Shown one piece after another: positions 15,688 to 24,198 of a stretch of DNA of 64,000 nucleotides. The stretch is from the NCBI GenBank assembly GCA_041521345.1, contig JBGOHB010000019.1. One strand, given 5' to 3'. Within the stretch, counting starts at the first letter, position 1, and each line of letters opens with the position of its first letter. The position numbers were made by a program, and so were the translations under genes. The stretch is from Virgibacillus_N oceani_A (GTDB taxonomy: Bacteria; Bacillota; Bacilli; Bacillales; Amphibacillaceae). A model generated the notes under the pieces. It saw only the letters and a list, made by a program, of their open reading frames with translations. It was not told where the DNA came from and searched no databases.

Positions 15688-16020
15688 TTGATCGGTGAAA
15701 AGATTCAGCAGTTGAGAAAAGAAAAGAAAATGTCCATTTCGGAACTAGCAGAAAAAGCCGGCGTAGCAAAATCGTATTTAAGCTCTATTGAAAGAAGTCT
15801 TCAAACAAATCCATCGATCCAGTTTATAGAAAAAGTAAGTGCCGTACTGAATGTTTCTGTAAATGAAATGATTCGTGATGATAGTGAAAAGGTAGACCAG
15901 GATGAGTTGGATGAAGAATGGCTGAAAATCGTACAGGAAGCAATGGAATCGGGCGTGTCCAAAGAACAGTTCAAGGAATATCTTGAATTTAATAAATGGC
16001 GCAGCAGGCAAGGTAATTGA
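15688..16020 (+). CDS. sinR: SinR master repressor of biofilm genes
   Basis: The product is 110 aa, close to the 111 aa of B. subtilis SinR. The N-terminal XRE-type helix-turn-helix is nearly identical to that protein (IGEKIQQLRKEKKMSISELA, then EKAGVAKSYLSSIER and TNPSIQFIEKVSAVLNVSV). The C-terminal SinI-binding helices are present (LDEEWLKIVQEAMESGVSKE, QFKEYLEF, KWR). The TTG at 15688 follows AAGGTGAG and matches the TTG start of B. subtilis sinR; the TTG at 15670 lies upstream of that site. It probably represses the 11720-15249 operon through the GTTCTYT sites at 11332-11527. Confidence 0.93.
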   Translation: MIGEKIQQLRKEKKMSISELAEKAGVAKSYLSSIERSLQTNPSIQFIEKVSAVLNVSVNEMIRDDSEKVDQDELDEEWLKIVQEAMESGVSKEQFKEYLEFNKWRSRQGN

Positions 16021-16087
16021 TAAATATATTTATTCATGAGAGTGATTTTAAAGATTTGGTTATAAATAACAGGAGATTGAACTGAAA

Positions 16088-16587
16088 ATGTGTAAATATA
16101 TGTATTGGCTCCTGCCTCTTTTCTGGATGGGAGTCATTTTTTATGCTTCTTTAGCCAGTCATATGAAGATCAGGATATAAAGCCGATGCTTTCGGACAGA
16201 CTGGATCTGTCTTTTTTTGAGCCGCTATTAGGTTGGATTACATTCACATATAACGGGTCGGTTGTAAGCGTGGCTACGCATGGGGTGGAGGGGGTTATCG
16301 AGTTTTTTATCCGAAAAGGCGCACATGTGGCAGTGTTTTTTCTACTAACCTGCTGCTTTTTTATTGCGATCAGAAAATCAACGAAGCTGCTATTTAAGCA
16401 GGCAGCAGCCATATCTTTTATTACAACTGTTGCATATGCTATAACAGATGAAATTCACCAGGGATTTACGCCAAATCGAACGCCTTATATCGGCGATGTT
16501 TTGCTGGACTCATTTGGCGGGGGTGCAGCAGTCATTTTGCTTATTGCCATCCGGTACAGGAAAATACGGATTTCAAGAGAGATATAA
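16088..16587 (+). pseudogene. VanZ-family membrane protein with an N-terminal frameshift
   Basis: The ATG at 16088 opens a frame reading YMYWLLPLFWMGVIFYAS, a normal VanZ start, but it stops near 16178. The next frame carries SQSYEDQDIKPML and the rest of the protein to 16587: RKGAHVAVFFLLTCCFF, AYAITDEIHQGFTPNR, IGDVLLDSFGG, all VanZ signatures. The two parts join if one base is removed or added near 16147-16150. This is either a recent inactivating mutation or a sequencing error; everything else is intact. VanZ-like proteins are small membrane proteins of uncertain role. Confidence 0.7.
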
Positions 16588-16698
16588 GATACAAGTCCCA
16601 AGTGGGTTATTTGATTTTCTGTTATAATCTTTTATTTTCATGTATGCTTTGAATATAATGTAGCAATATTCTATGAAAAAAATATTTTTGCGTCAATA

Positions 16699-16706
16699 TT
16701 CGACAA
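16699..16706 (-). promoter_or_regulatory. Putative Spo0A box upstream of a 45-aa ORF
   Basis: TTCGACAA is the reverse complement of TTGTCGAA, a consensus Spo0A box, about 75 bp before the ATG at 16781. Confidence 0.3.
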
Positions 16707-16780
16707 CAATACTCGAATTATTGTGATAAGGTACTATTTAACTACAAAAATGAAATAAATAGAAAAAAGGCGGGAACACG

Positions 16781-16918
16781 ATGAGAGAGCAGGAATGGTA
16801 TAAAGATCTGATGGCTAAAATGATTACAGAAACAGAAAATGAAAAAATTAATTCATCTGAAGAAATGATTAAAACGTTAATTGACGAGATCAAGTTATTG
16901 AGAACGAAAACAGGGTAA
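16781..16918 (+). CDS. Small acidic helical protein, 45 aa, unknown
   Basis: A strong ribosome site (AAAGGCGGG) lies 5-8 nt before the ATG. The protein begins MREQEWYKDLMAKMITETEN and ends EMIKTLIDEIKLLRTKTG. It is predicted all-helical with heptad-like hydrophobics. It does not match the SinI core, although its size, an upstream consensus Spo0A box and its place just after the sin locus are suggestive. I do not recognise a family. Confidence 0.5.
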   Translation: MREQEWYKDLMAKMITETENEKINSSEEMIKTLIDEIKLLRTKTG

Positions 16919-17045
16919 CGGTGCCAGCAGAAAGCATATCGAAATAAAAACGTTGAGTTGCACAACGGAAGTTCGGAATCATCAGATATAGACAATCCAT
17001 TAACTTGTGCTAATTTTTTAATGAAACGTGAAAGGATGGTTTGTC

Positions 17046-18199
17046 ATGAAAAGAGCCTCATCAACGTACATTAAAAATGCAACGATTTATTTAGATGATG
17101 AGATTATTAAAAATGGTTCCATCCTGATAGAAGGTTGCCAGATAACAGAAGTGAAATCCGGTAGAATAACTTTTATACCTGCACACGTGCAAATAGTGGA
17201 TGCTACTAGTTTGCTGGCTATCCTTGGGTTTATTGATGGTCATATCCATGGGGCGAACGGTGCTGATATGATGGGTGCAACTGAAAAGGCGCTGGATGCA
17301 ATGCAATAGTGAGGGTGCTGCCCGAAAAAGGGACAACCAGCTTTCTGGCAACAACGATTACGCAGGCATCTGAAAAGATTGATGCTGCTTTAAGGAATAT
17401 TGCGGGTTAGAATTCCAAAACAGGGCAGGCGGAGATACTTGGCGCCCATTTGGAAGGACCTTTTATTGAAAAGACCAAGGCGGGGGTACAACCTTAAGGT
17501 TACATAATAAAACCGGATATAGCGCAATTTAAGGCTTGGCAGCAGTTCTCAGGGAACCGGATTAAGACTATCACACTTGCGCCGTAAGTGGATATGGACG
17601 GGAAGCTTATTAAATATTTATACGAGAGTGGAATCATGCCGGATTTTCCGATATGAAAAAGGCCGTATTCCATGGTGTACGTCAGGCTACCCACTTATGT
17701 AATGCCATGACAGGTATTCATCATCGGGATATTGGGTGTTGTGGGTGCTGCCTTTTTTCTGAAAGCGTACGGGCAGCGCTAATTGCTGACGGGATTCATG
17801 TGTCCCCAGAAATGCTTTCTTTGATTTTTGCTAATATGGGAAGTGAGCGTTTGCTTTTCATTACGGGCGCCATGCGGGCAAAATGTTTAGAAAAGGTGCC
17901 GGGCGGCGAGCCTGTAACTGTTTCAGAAGACAGCAAAAATTTTAGCTGATGGCACATTGGCAGGCTGTATTTTAAAGATGAATGAAGGAGCAAGGCGAAT
18001 GCTCCAGCTTTCAAATGTAGTGATGCAGCATATTGTACGGCTGACCTCATAAAACTCGGAAAATCAACTAGGAGTATGGGAAAGAAAGGGAGGTATTTCA
18101 GTTGGAAAGGGTGCGGATGTTCTTTTAGTGAGTGAAGAACTGGATATTAAATATACGATTTGTAACGGCGTTATCGCTTTTAAGGAGGGACATAAATCA
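17046..18199 (+). pseudogene. nagA: nagA (N-acetylglucosamine-6-phosphate deacetylase) pseudogene
   Basis: The ATG at 17046 follows AAAGGA. The first 87 codons match NagA, including FIDGHIHGANGADMMGA with the metal-binding HxH. A stop at 17307, a TAG near 17408, a TAA near 17496, a TAA near 17585 and at least two frameshifts break the rest, yet recognisable pieces run throughout: ILGAHLEGPFIEK, THLCNAMTGIHHRDIG, LIADGIHVSPEMLSLIFAN and a C-terminal VGKGADVLLVSEELDIKYT. The enzyme would deacetylate GlcNAc-6-P for NagB. The last fragment runs in frame without a stop into nagB. Confidence 0.85.
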
Positions 18200-18928
18200 A
18201 TGAAAATAATCACTGTGAAAGATTATCAGGAAATGAGTCAGCGTGCAGGGGAATTGCTTATTAACAGGGTGAATATGAAGGGTGAAGCAGTGCTGGGACT
18301 TGCGACCGGCTCTACTCCGGAAGGCATGTATGCATACATTGTGGAAAAATATAAAGACGGGAAAGTTTCTTTTTCGGATGTACAGACGTTTAATTTGGAT
18401 GAGTATGTGGGTTTGTATGAAGATGATCCGAACAGTTATGCGTATTACATGAAAAATCATTTATTTAACCATATCGACCTGCGTGATGAAAATGCGCATC
18501 TGCCGAATAGTAGAGCGAAGGATTTGCAGGAGGAGTGCCAAGCGTACGAAAAGAAAATCGATCGAGCAGGAAAGATTGATCTTCAAGTGCTGGGCATCGG
18601 ATTAAATGGACATATCGGTTTTAATGAACCTGGAACTTCCTTTAAAAACAAAACGCAAATTGTGGATTTGGATGAATCAACCCGTCAGGCAAATGCCCGC
18701 TTCTTCAATTCGATTGAGGAAGTTCCGACACAGGCGATTACTATGGGTGTAGAAACAATTATGAACAGCAAAGAAATCATGATGCTGATCTACGGAGAAG
18801 GCAAAGCCGATACAGTGGCCAGGCTTCTGGAAGGAAAAGTCAATGAAGATTTCCCGGCATCCATCATACATCAGCACCCAAACGTAACAATCATTACAGA
18901 CGAAGCAGCATATTCGAAAGTGAAATAG
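18200..18928 (+). CDS. nagB: Glucosamine-6-phosphate deaminase
   Basis: The product is 242 aa, full length. It converts glucosamine-6-P to fructose-6-P and ammonia. Signature residues are present: GLATGSTPEGMY (phosphate loop), FNLDEYVGL (catalytic Asp), GIGLNGHIGFNEPG with the catalytic His, and TMGVETIMNSKEIM. AAGGAGGG at 18182-18189 supports the ATG at 18200. The same frame is open upstream to 18128, so the dead nagA tail could give a fused N-terminal extension, but the strong site at 18182 argues for normal initiation. nagA is broken just upstream, so GlcNAc-6-P cannot be fed in unless a second nagA exists. Confidence 0.93.
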   Translation: MKIITVKDYQEMSQRAGELLINRVNMKGEAVLGLATGSTPEGMYAYIVEKYKDGKVSFSDVQTFNLDEYVGLYEDDPNSYAYYMKNHLFNHIDLRDENAHLPNSRAKDLQEECQAYEKKIDRAGKIDLQVLGIGLNGHIGFNEPGTSFKNKTQIVDLDESTRQANARFFNSIEEVPTQAITMGVETIMNSKEIMMLIYGEGKADTVARLLEGKVNEDFPASIIHQHPNVTIITDEAAYSKVK

Positions 18929-18957
18929 TGAAACACGGGGACAGATCTTTTGTTGCA
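18929..18957. repeat. Dispersed GGGACGGTTCTT-type repeat, copy 3 (divergent)
   Basis: TGAAACACGGGGACAGATCT continues to TTTTGTTGCA. It lies directly after nagB, at the edge of an accessory segment. Confidence 0.6.
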
Positions 18958-18973
18958 AGTCGAGAAAATATAG

Positions 18974-19204
18974 TTGTTCCTGAGTAAGCAGACTTCACAG
19001 GTGAATTGGAAAATATCTGAGAGAACTCGATCAATCGTGAAATACTATGCGGAATACACAGAGCATACCGAAGAGGGAGTTGTCGATGAATTTTTAAATA
19101 ATATCCTGCTGGATAAGTATTTTCAAAAGTGGATTGAAGGCAAACGCGATAATAAACGGATAATGAGTCAAATTTACAATACGGAGGAAACTAATATTGA
19201 CTAA
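18974..19204 (+). CDS. Hypothetical protein, 76 aa, possible RHH-type DNA binder
   Basis: The frame opens at TTG 18974 with no clear ribosome site; GTG 19001 is an alternative. The sequence VNWKISERTRSIVKYYAEYT followed by EEGVVDEFLNNILL resembles the strand-helix-helix layout of ribbon-helix-helix proteins on plasmids and integrative elements, but I see no definite signature. Its end overlaps the next gene by 8 nt. The start may have been lost when the dispersed repeat upstream inserted. Confidence 0.4.
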   Translation: MFLSKQTSQVNWKISERTRSIVKYYAEYTEHTEEGVVDEFLNNILLDKYFQKWIEGKRDNKRIMSQIYNTEETNID

Positions 19205-19463
19205 ATTAAAGAGATTAGCTCACTCAAATGATGGAATTGTAAATATCAATGCTCCCCTTTTGGATAGTGAAGACTCCACTATTATGAGCGAGATTTATCG
19301 AGTATTCAGCAAAGAAGTCAGAGAAGGTAATGCACATCATTTTTTGTGTAAAGTTGACCGGAATAAGAGTTTACAAGATGCGTATCAAGAATTTATATAT
19401 GGCAGAAAGGATTTAAAATATTGGGGAGAATTAACTGGCGAAGATACTAAGTCCATTCATTAG
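19197..19463 (+). CDS. Hypothetical protein, 88 aa, coupled to the preceding ORF
   Basis: The TTG start at 19197 is preceded by GGAGGA at 19183-19188, 8 nt away, and overlaps the previous stop, so translational coupling is likely. The sequence is hydrophilic (SNDGIVNINAPLLDSEDSTI, FSKEVREGNAHHFLCKVDRN) with no domain I recognise. Its neighbours are a possible RHH protein and a transposase relic, so a mobile origin is likely. Confidence 0.45.
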   Translation: MTKLKRLAHSNDGIVNINAPLLDSEDSTIMSEIYRVFSKEVREGNAHHFLCKVDRNKSLQDAYQEFIYGRKDLKYWGELTGEDTKSIH

Positions 19464-19492
19464 CTTATAAAAGATTGGAATAGCAAATAAAA

Positions 19493-19935
19493 TTGCATCA
19501 ATTTCACAAAGTTGAAACAGATAGTCATTTAACCTACAAGGTTTGGGCAAAAAATCCGATTGATTACCCCTTACCACCAAAAGACAAAGGTGATTTTCTT
19601 GTAGATTGTAAAAAGGATGTAAGCGTAGTCGATGAAGAATACCTAGCTAATATGATTATGAAAGTTAGTGATAGAGCTGCAAATAATTTTATGCAGAATA
19701 TAAGAAGGAGACTGTCAATACTCGAAAGACCGCTTTTAACCACCAGAGATGATAGGAAGAGTTATATTTATGCTAACTTTAACCCTAAATATGCACAAAT
19801 GGCTGTCACCATTTTAAGAATCTATTACAATTTTTGTTTAGCTAATAATACAAAAGGGGGTAGAAAAACTCCAGCACAACAATTGGTTTAACAGACAAGC
19901 AATTTAAAATGAATGGTATACTCTGTTTCAAATGA
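19493..19935 (+). pseudogene. Transposase C-terminal relic
   Basis: About 145 codons with the look of a DDE transposase C-terminus: LSILERPLLTTRDDRKSYIY, NPKYAQMAVTILRIYYNFCL and KTPAQQL. After a one-base loss near 19888 the next frame continues GLTDKQFKMNGILCFK to a TGA at 19933, a usual ending for such transposases. The N-terminal part is missing and no terminal inverted repeat was found. The IS family is not assigned. Confidence 0.55.
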
Positions 19936-19964
19936 AATCGTCTTTAGAAAAGGCGATTTTTTTA
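19935..19964 (+). terminator. Terminator after the transposase relic
   Basis: AAATCGTCTT and AAGGCGATTT (one G-U pair) form a 10-bp stem followed by a run of T residues. Confidence 0.65.
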
Positions 19965-20169
19965 TAGGAACATTCGTTTTTTGTGTTAAAATTATATATA
20001 ATCAGTAAATTAATTATTCAACGAAGCAGAAGAGTTTAAGAAGGGAAAATGAGATTTTGTTAAAATGTTTATAAGAAGTTTTATTCGGTCTTTTTAACTA
20101 TGTTCAATGAAACTTTTTACTGCATCCACTCGTATATATTAATAAATAAATTAGAAAAAGGGGTACATT

Positions 20170-20586
20170 ATGAAAAAACAGATAATGTTTCCATTGCTCT
20201 TATTTGTACTTTTATTATCGGCTTGTAACAATAGCGATGAGTTATCTGGAAAAACTTTTGATGTTTCTTATTCGGGACCTCACGATAAATATTACTCTGA
20301 AATAACATTAGAATTTTTAGATGGGAATATAGTGAAAAATACGAAGGGTTATGAAGAAGGAACCTATGATTTGAAAGAAGATAAACTTATTATTCAGTTT
20401 GAAAATGAGAATGAGTTTTTAGAAATAGAATTCACACTTGAAGAAAGTAATGAAGATTCTAGTACGTATTTAGCAGAAATTAATGATGCTGATTATAAAA
20501 TGACTGATACGGATAAAATAAGCCATTTTCAAAACTTCTTATTTAAATTAGATGAAGGAAGACCCTACCAATTTATAGAAAAATAG
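20170..20586 (+). CDS. Small lipoprotein of unknown function
   Basis: The product is 138 aa. The signal peptide ends LLLSACNN, giving a lipidated Cys at about residue 19. The mature part is acidic and predicted beta-rich (FDVSYSGPHDKYYSEITLEF, EGTYDLKEDKLIIQFENEN), the pattern of small secreted lipocalin-like or YehR-like lipoproteins, but no family is certain. AAAAAGGGG precedes the ATG. It is probably transcribed alone. Confidence 0.7.
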   Translation: MKKQIMFPLLLFVLLLSACNNSDELSGKTFDVSYSGPHDKYYSEITLEFLDGNIVKNTKGYEEGTYDLKEDKLIIQFENENEFLEIEFTLEESNEDSSTYLAEINDADYKMTDTDKISHFQNFLFKLDEGRPYQFIEK

Positions 20587-21043
20587 AAAAAAGTAACCTA
20601 TCTTGAAAATGAAAAGTAAAACTAATTATTCTGTTCAATTAAAGAATGCGATTGTTACTTCTTTTGCTTTAAAAGCAAATCGAATAAGGTGGGATTCACA
20701 AACCGGTGCATTGATTTAAGAATCAATTATAACAAATAAGGCTTAGAGAAAAATTTCTTTAAGCCTTTTAAATGAGATTTATACTGTGAAATCAGTTGTA
20801 AAAATAGTGCGAATCACTTTTGTGAATTATGATGTAATTTAACGTTTTGCACCTTGCAAGTAAAACCGTTACTTTTCACTAGGTGTTTTTTTATTTATTG
20901 CATCGGGATAGGATGGAAATATTTTATTTAATATGGAAGACGTTTGTATGGGCGCTGCATGTAAAAGTCTCCAACAGGAGTTATAGAAGGAATTTGGGGG
21001 AACTTTTTCAAAAATGTTTTCAATAAAAACTAGAGATGGCGCT
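20587..21043. other. Non-coding stretch with nested inverted repeats
   Basis: No gene seen. ATTCACAAA at 20694-20702 and TTTGTGAAT at 20819-20827 bound a 134-bp segment that holds ATTGATT/AATCAAT (about 20710-20727) and a hairpin of two 14-base arms, 20738-20751 and 20754-20767. TTTGCTTT/AAAGCAAA at 20663-20679 lies just outside. It may be a small structured element or a decayed mobile element end. Confidence 0.45.
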
Positions 21044-21301
21044 TGAACATCCTTCCACCACACAATTTAGGAACCATCTTTGATGATGTATATATTGACA
21101 GTAACCCTGCTAACCATATGGAAGGATCGCAGACAGTATTGCTTCCTGCAAGTGGTGTAGAGGTTGTAGAATTCACGAAGCAGAAGAAGGTAGTACCCAT
21201 ATGTAACCCAATAATTTAACCATGCCACTAAAAGCGGCGTAGGAATTCTCAAAGTAACAGAAGACGGACTGGGTGATGGCGAGGAAGTAAGCGGACATTA
21301 A
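21044..21301 (+). pseudogene. C-terminal relic of a NirK-like copper nitrite reductase
   Basis: The frame GTIFDDVYIDSNPANHMEGS followed by QTVLLPASGVEVVEF and, in another frame, FNHATKSGVGILKVTEDG matches the C-terminal cupredoxin end of copper nitrite reductases or related multicopper oxidases. Frame changes occur near 21195-21215 and an in-frame stop is present. The N-terminal domain and the copper ligands upstream are missing. The assignment to NirK rather than another cupredoxin oxidase is a family-level judgement. Confidence 0.55.
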
Positions 21302-21310
21302 AACGAAAAA

Positions 21311-21350
21311 AACCGGTCAGCATCTTGCGAGGTGCTGACCGATTTTGATT
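21311..21350 (+). terminator. Terminator after the cupredoxin relic
   Basis: CGGTCAGCA and TGCTGACCG form a strong stem (about 21314-21341) flanked by an A run and TTTTGATTTT. Confidence 0.65.
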
Positions 21351-21469
21351 TTGGAATAAACATGGAACGCTGATAAACCCTAATGAGCCACGTTCACCTG
21401 TGCTTCGGTGCAACGGAATCAAACGAGCACTTCACCACCCTATTGCAACAGCAGAACCGTGCCGCTGTT

Positions 21470-22102
21470 TCACACATCCATTTCTACATATTTTTTCTCG
21501 GTTTCTTTAATTTCTGCCTGGTCGCTTGTCAAGTTGACGATCCATTCGTGAAACTCTTCCTCATTTCCACTTACTACATAAACCACAAATTCTACTTTTT
21601 CCAGATAATTAATTGTTTCTAAAATATGCTCGGAATTTCTGAGCTGGTTTTCCAATTTGCCAAGCAGGGTATAATCAACGGTGACGGAGAAGCCCTGCAT
21701 AAGCTGTCGCTTTACAACACCGGTCGTCTGAATAGCCTGGGATGTGGTGTTTCCATAAGCACGGATTAGTCCGCCAGCTCCCAGTTTGATGCCGCCAAAA
21801 TACCTTGTCACGACAACAGCAGTATCTTTCAAATTTTGCTTTTTTAACACTTCAAGCATCGGTACACCGGCAGTACCGCTTGGTTCACCGTCATCATTCG
21901 CTTTTTGGACTTGGTCATGTTCACCAATCATGTACGCGGAACAGTTATGTGTGGCATCCGCATGTTTTTTTTTAATTTCCTGAACAAATTGCTGTGCTGC
22001 CTCCTCGCTCTCGACACGTCTGACGTAGCCAATGAATCTGGATTTCTGTAAAATGATTTCATCCATACCTTCTTTTTTTACTGTATAATAAGTTTCTAAC
22101 AT
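21470..22102 (-). CDS. yvyE: YigZ/IMPACT family protein (YvyE)
   Basis: The product is 210 aa. The UPF0029/IMPACT N-terminal domain is clear (QKSRFIGYVRRVESEEAAQQ, ATHNCSAYMIGE, NDDGEPSGTAGVPMLEVL, VVVTRYFGGIKLGAGGLIRA), followed by a C-terminal DUF1949-type domain from about residue 140. The molecular role of bacterial members is not settled; eukaryotic IMPACT acts on the Gcn2 pathway. As in B. subtilis it is divergent from degS, with the promoters sharing 22103-22242. Confidence 0.9.
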   Translation of the reverse strand: MLETYYTVKKEGMDEIILQKSRFIGYVRRVESEEAAQQFVQEIKKKHADATHNCSAYMIGEHDQVQKANDDGEPSGTAGVPMLEVLKKQNLKDTAVVVTRYFGGIKLGAGGLIRAYGNTTSQAIQTTGVVKRQLMQGFSVTVDYTLLGKLENQLRNSEHILETINYLEKVEFVVYVVSGNEEEFHEWIVNLTSDQAEIKETEKKYVEMDV

Positions 22103-22242
22103 GATATTACCTCCAAATCATTGCATTATAGTATAATAGCAGGTACAAAGTAATAGAAGAAAAATTCCTATAATATGTAGAAAGACCCTATAAAAAATTT
22201 GTAAATATACGTATAATTATATCATAGGTTGGTGGAGAAGCT

Positions 22243-23382
22243 ATGGTGAAAAGAATAAGCGAGTCGGCGCTGGATTTTATCATCAATGAAATGATAGAAG
22301 TAGTAGAAAACAGCAAAGATGAAATATTTAATATCAGTGAAGAAGCGCGCAAAGAACATGAGCATCTTGTTCGCGAATTAAAAATCACCAAAGTGAAAGT
22401 CGCAAAACATATTGAGGATGGTGATCAGCTTGAGCAAAAGGTAAGGTATTCCAGGCAACGTTTGGCAGAAGTAAGCAGACATTTTGACCGCTACACAGAA
22501 ACAGATGTCCGAGCCGTTTATGAAAGAACACATGAAATGCAAACAAGGCTGGCAGTCATGCGGCAGGAAGAAAACGGGTTGCGTGAAAAACGGGACGATC
22601 TGGAAAGAAGGTTAATCTCATTAAGCCAAACAATTGAACGGGCAGAAGGACTTGCGGGAAAGATTTCCGTGATCCTGAATTATTTGCATGATGATTTCAA
22701 ACAAGTCAATGAAATGATAGAAGATGCAAAGGAGAAACAGGAATTCGGCTTGAAAATTATTGAAGCACAGGAAGAAGAGCGCAGCAGGATTTCAAGAGAA
22801 ATTCATGATGGACCCGCACAAATGCTTGCAAACATACTACTTCGCTCAGAGCTGGTAGAAATGAATTATCGTAAAAACGATATAGATCAGGCGCTTTCTG
22901 AAATGAAAAGTGTCCGTAAAATGATTCGTTCCTCTTTATACGAGGTGCGGCGAATAATTTACGATTTGAGACCGATGGCGCTGGATGATCTTGGTTTAAT
23001 TCCAACGATTAGAAAATACGTTACAACGATTGCAGATTATAATGATACAGAGATTAATTTTACACCTATAGGCGAAGATAAGCGCTTAAATCAGAAGTAT
23101 GAAGTTGCATTTTTCCGGCTTGTTCAGGAAGCAGTACAAAATGCTGTGAAACACGCTGAATCTACTTTCATAGATGTTAAGCTGGAGTTAGGCAAAAGAA
23201 ATATATCGATGCTTATTAAGGATAATGGAAAAGGATTTGACCCGACTATAAAAAGAGACAAGTCATTTGGTTTAATCGGAATGCGCGAGCGGGTGGAAAT
23301 GCTGGAAGGGAAATTCAGTATTGATTCCAAGCCCGGAAAAGGCACGATGATTTTTATTCAGGTTCCATATCAGCATACATAA
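22243..23382 (+). CDS. degS: DegS sensor histidine kinase
   Basis: The product is 379 aa, soluble with no membrane helix. A long coiled coil (about 50-160) precedes a HisKA_3 domain with H188 in SREIHDGPAQ and a HATPase_c domain (VQEAVQNAVKHAES, DNGKGFDP, SFGLIGMRERVEML, GKGTMIFIQVPY). It phosphorylates DegU and controls exoenzymes, competence and motility. GGTGGAG lies 5 nt before the ATG. degU follows after 119 bp. Confidence 0.97.
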   Translation: MVKRISESALDFIINEMIEVVENSKDEIFNISEEARKEHEHLVRELKITKVKVAKHIEDGDQLEQKVRYSRQRLAEVSRHFDRYTETDVRAVYERTHEMQTRLAVMRQEENGLREKRDDLERRLISLSQTIERAEGLAGKISVILNYLHDDFKQVNEMIEDAKEKQEFGLKIIEAQEEERSRISREIHDGPAQMLANILLRSELVEMNYRKNDIDQALSEMKSVRKMIRSSLYEVRRIIYDLRPMALDDLGLIPTIRKYVTTIADYNDTEINFTPIGEDKRLNQKYEVAFFRLVQEAVQNAVKHAESTFIDVKLELGKRNISMLIKDNGKGFDPTIKRDKSFGLIGMRERVEMLEGKFSIDSKPGKGTMIFIQVPYQHT

Positions 23383-23501
23383 TTTGGGGCTGAATGTTTA
23401 TTGGAATATATGCCAATCTATAAATAGAGAGAGAAATAACGTTAAAATTATCTATCATAGAGAAGTTAATAGGAAAAGATATAAAATTTGGAGGAAGAAA
23501 A

Positions 23502-24191
23502 ATGGGAGACAAACGTGTTGGGATTGTTTTGATTGATGACCATAAGTTATTTCGTGAAGGTGTAAAACGAATTCTGGACTTAGAAGAGGGTTTTGAAATA
23601 CTTGCTGAAGGGGACGATGGTTCTGTTGCTGCAAAACTGGTAAAGGAACATAATCCGGACGTAGTGTTAATGGATATTAATATGCCTCATATCAATGGCG
23701 TTCAGGCAACAGCAGATTTAGTCAGGTATTTCCCTGATACGAGGGTAATTATTTTGTCCATCCACGATGATGAAAGCTATGTTACCCATGCACTGAAGAC
23801 AGGGGCGCAAGGTTATTTATTGAAAGAGATGGATTCTGAGGCCTTAATTGAGGCTATTAAAGTAGTAAAAGATGGGGGGTCATACTTGCACCCGAAAGTA
23901 ACCCATAATCTGGTACAGGAGTATCGGCGTCTTGCAAAAGAAAATTTTGTCGTTTACGGGGAAAATGGAATGGAAGTTCAAAAACCACTGCATATCCTTA
24001 CAAAACGCGAATGCCAGATTTTACAGCTGCTGGCAGATGGGAAAAGCAATCGTTCAGTAGCAGAAACACTGTACATCAGCGAAAAAACGGTGAAGAATCA
24101 TGTCAGTAACATCCTGCAGAAAATGAATGTGAATGACCGTACACAAGCCGTAGTATCCGCCATTCGCAAAGGCTGGGTAGAAGTAGGCTAA
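23502..24191 (+). CDS. degU: DegU response regulator
   Basis: The product is 229 aa. The receiver domain has IDDHKLFREG and the phosphoacceptor D58 in LMDINMPHINGV. The LuxR/NarL-type helix-turn-helix is at the C-terminus (LTKRECQILQLLADGKSNRS, ISEKTVKNHVSNILQKMNVN). A GGAGGAAG ribosome site precedes the ATG. It ends at a hairpin built from a dispersed repeat, which separates it from degV. Confidence 0.97.
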   Translation: MGDKRVGIVLIDDHKLFREGVKRILDLEEGFEILAEGDDGSVAAKLVKEHNPDVVLMDINMPHINGVQATADLVRYFPDTRVIILSIHDDESYVTHALKTGAQGYLLKEMDSEALIEAIKVVKDGGSYLHPKVTHNLVQEYRRLAKENFVVYGENGMEVQKPLHILTKRECQILQLLADGKSNRSVAETLYISEKTVKNHVSNILQKMNVNDRTQAVVSAIRKGWVEVG

Positions 24192-24198
24192 GTAAAAC

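Noticed and set aside
18128..18928. NagB with a 24-residue N-terminal extension
   Set aside because: The extension is the C-terminus of the nagA pseudogene, and AAGGAGGG before 18200 marks the normal start.
18974..19463. The small coupled pair as a toxin-antitoxin system
   Set aside because: No toxin fold or catalytic motif is visible and the first gene may lack its start.
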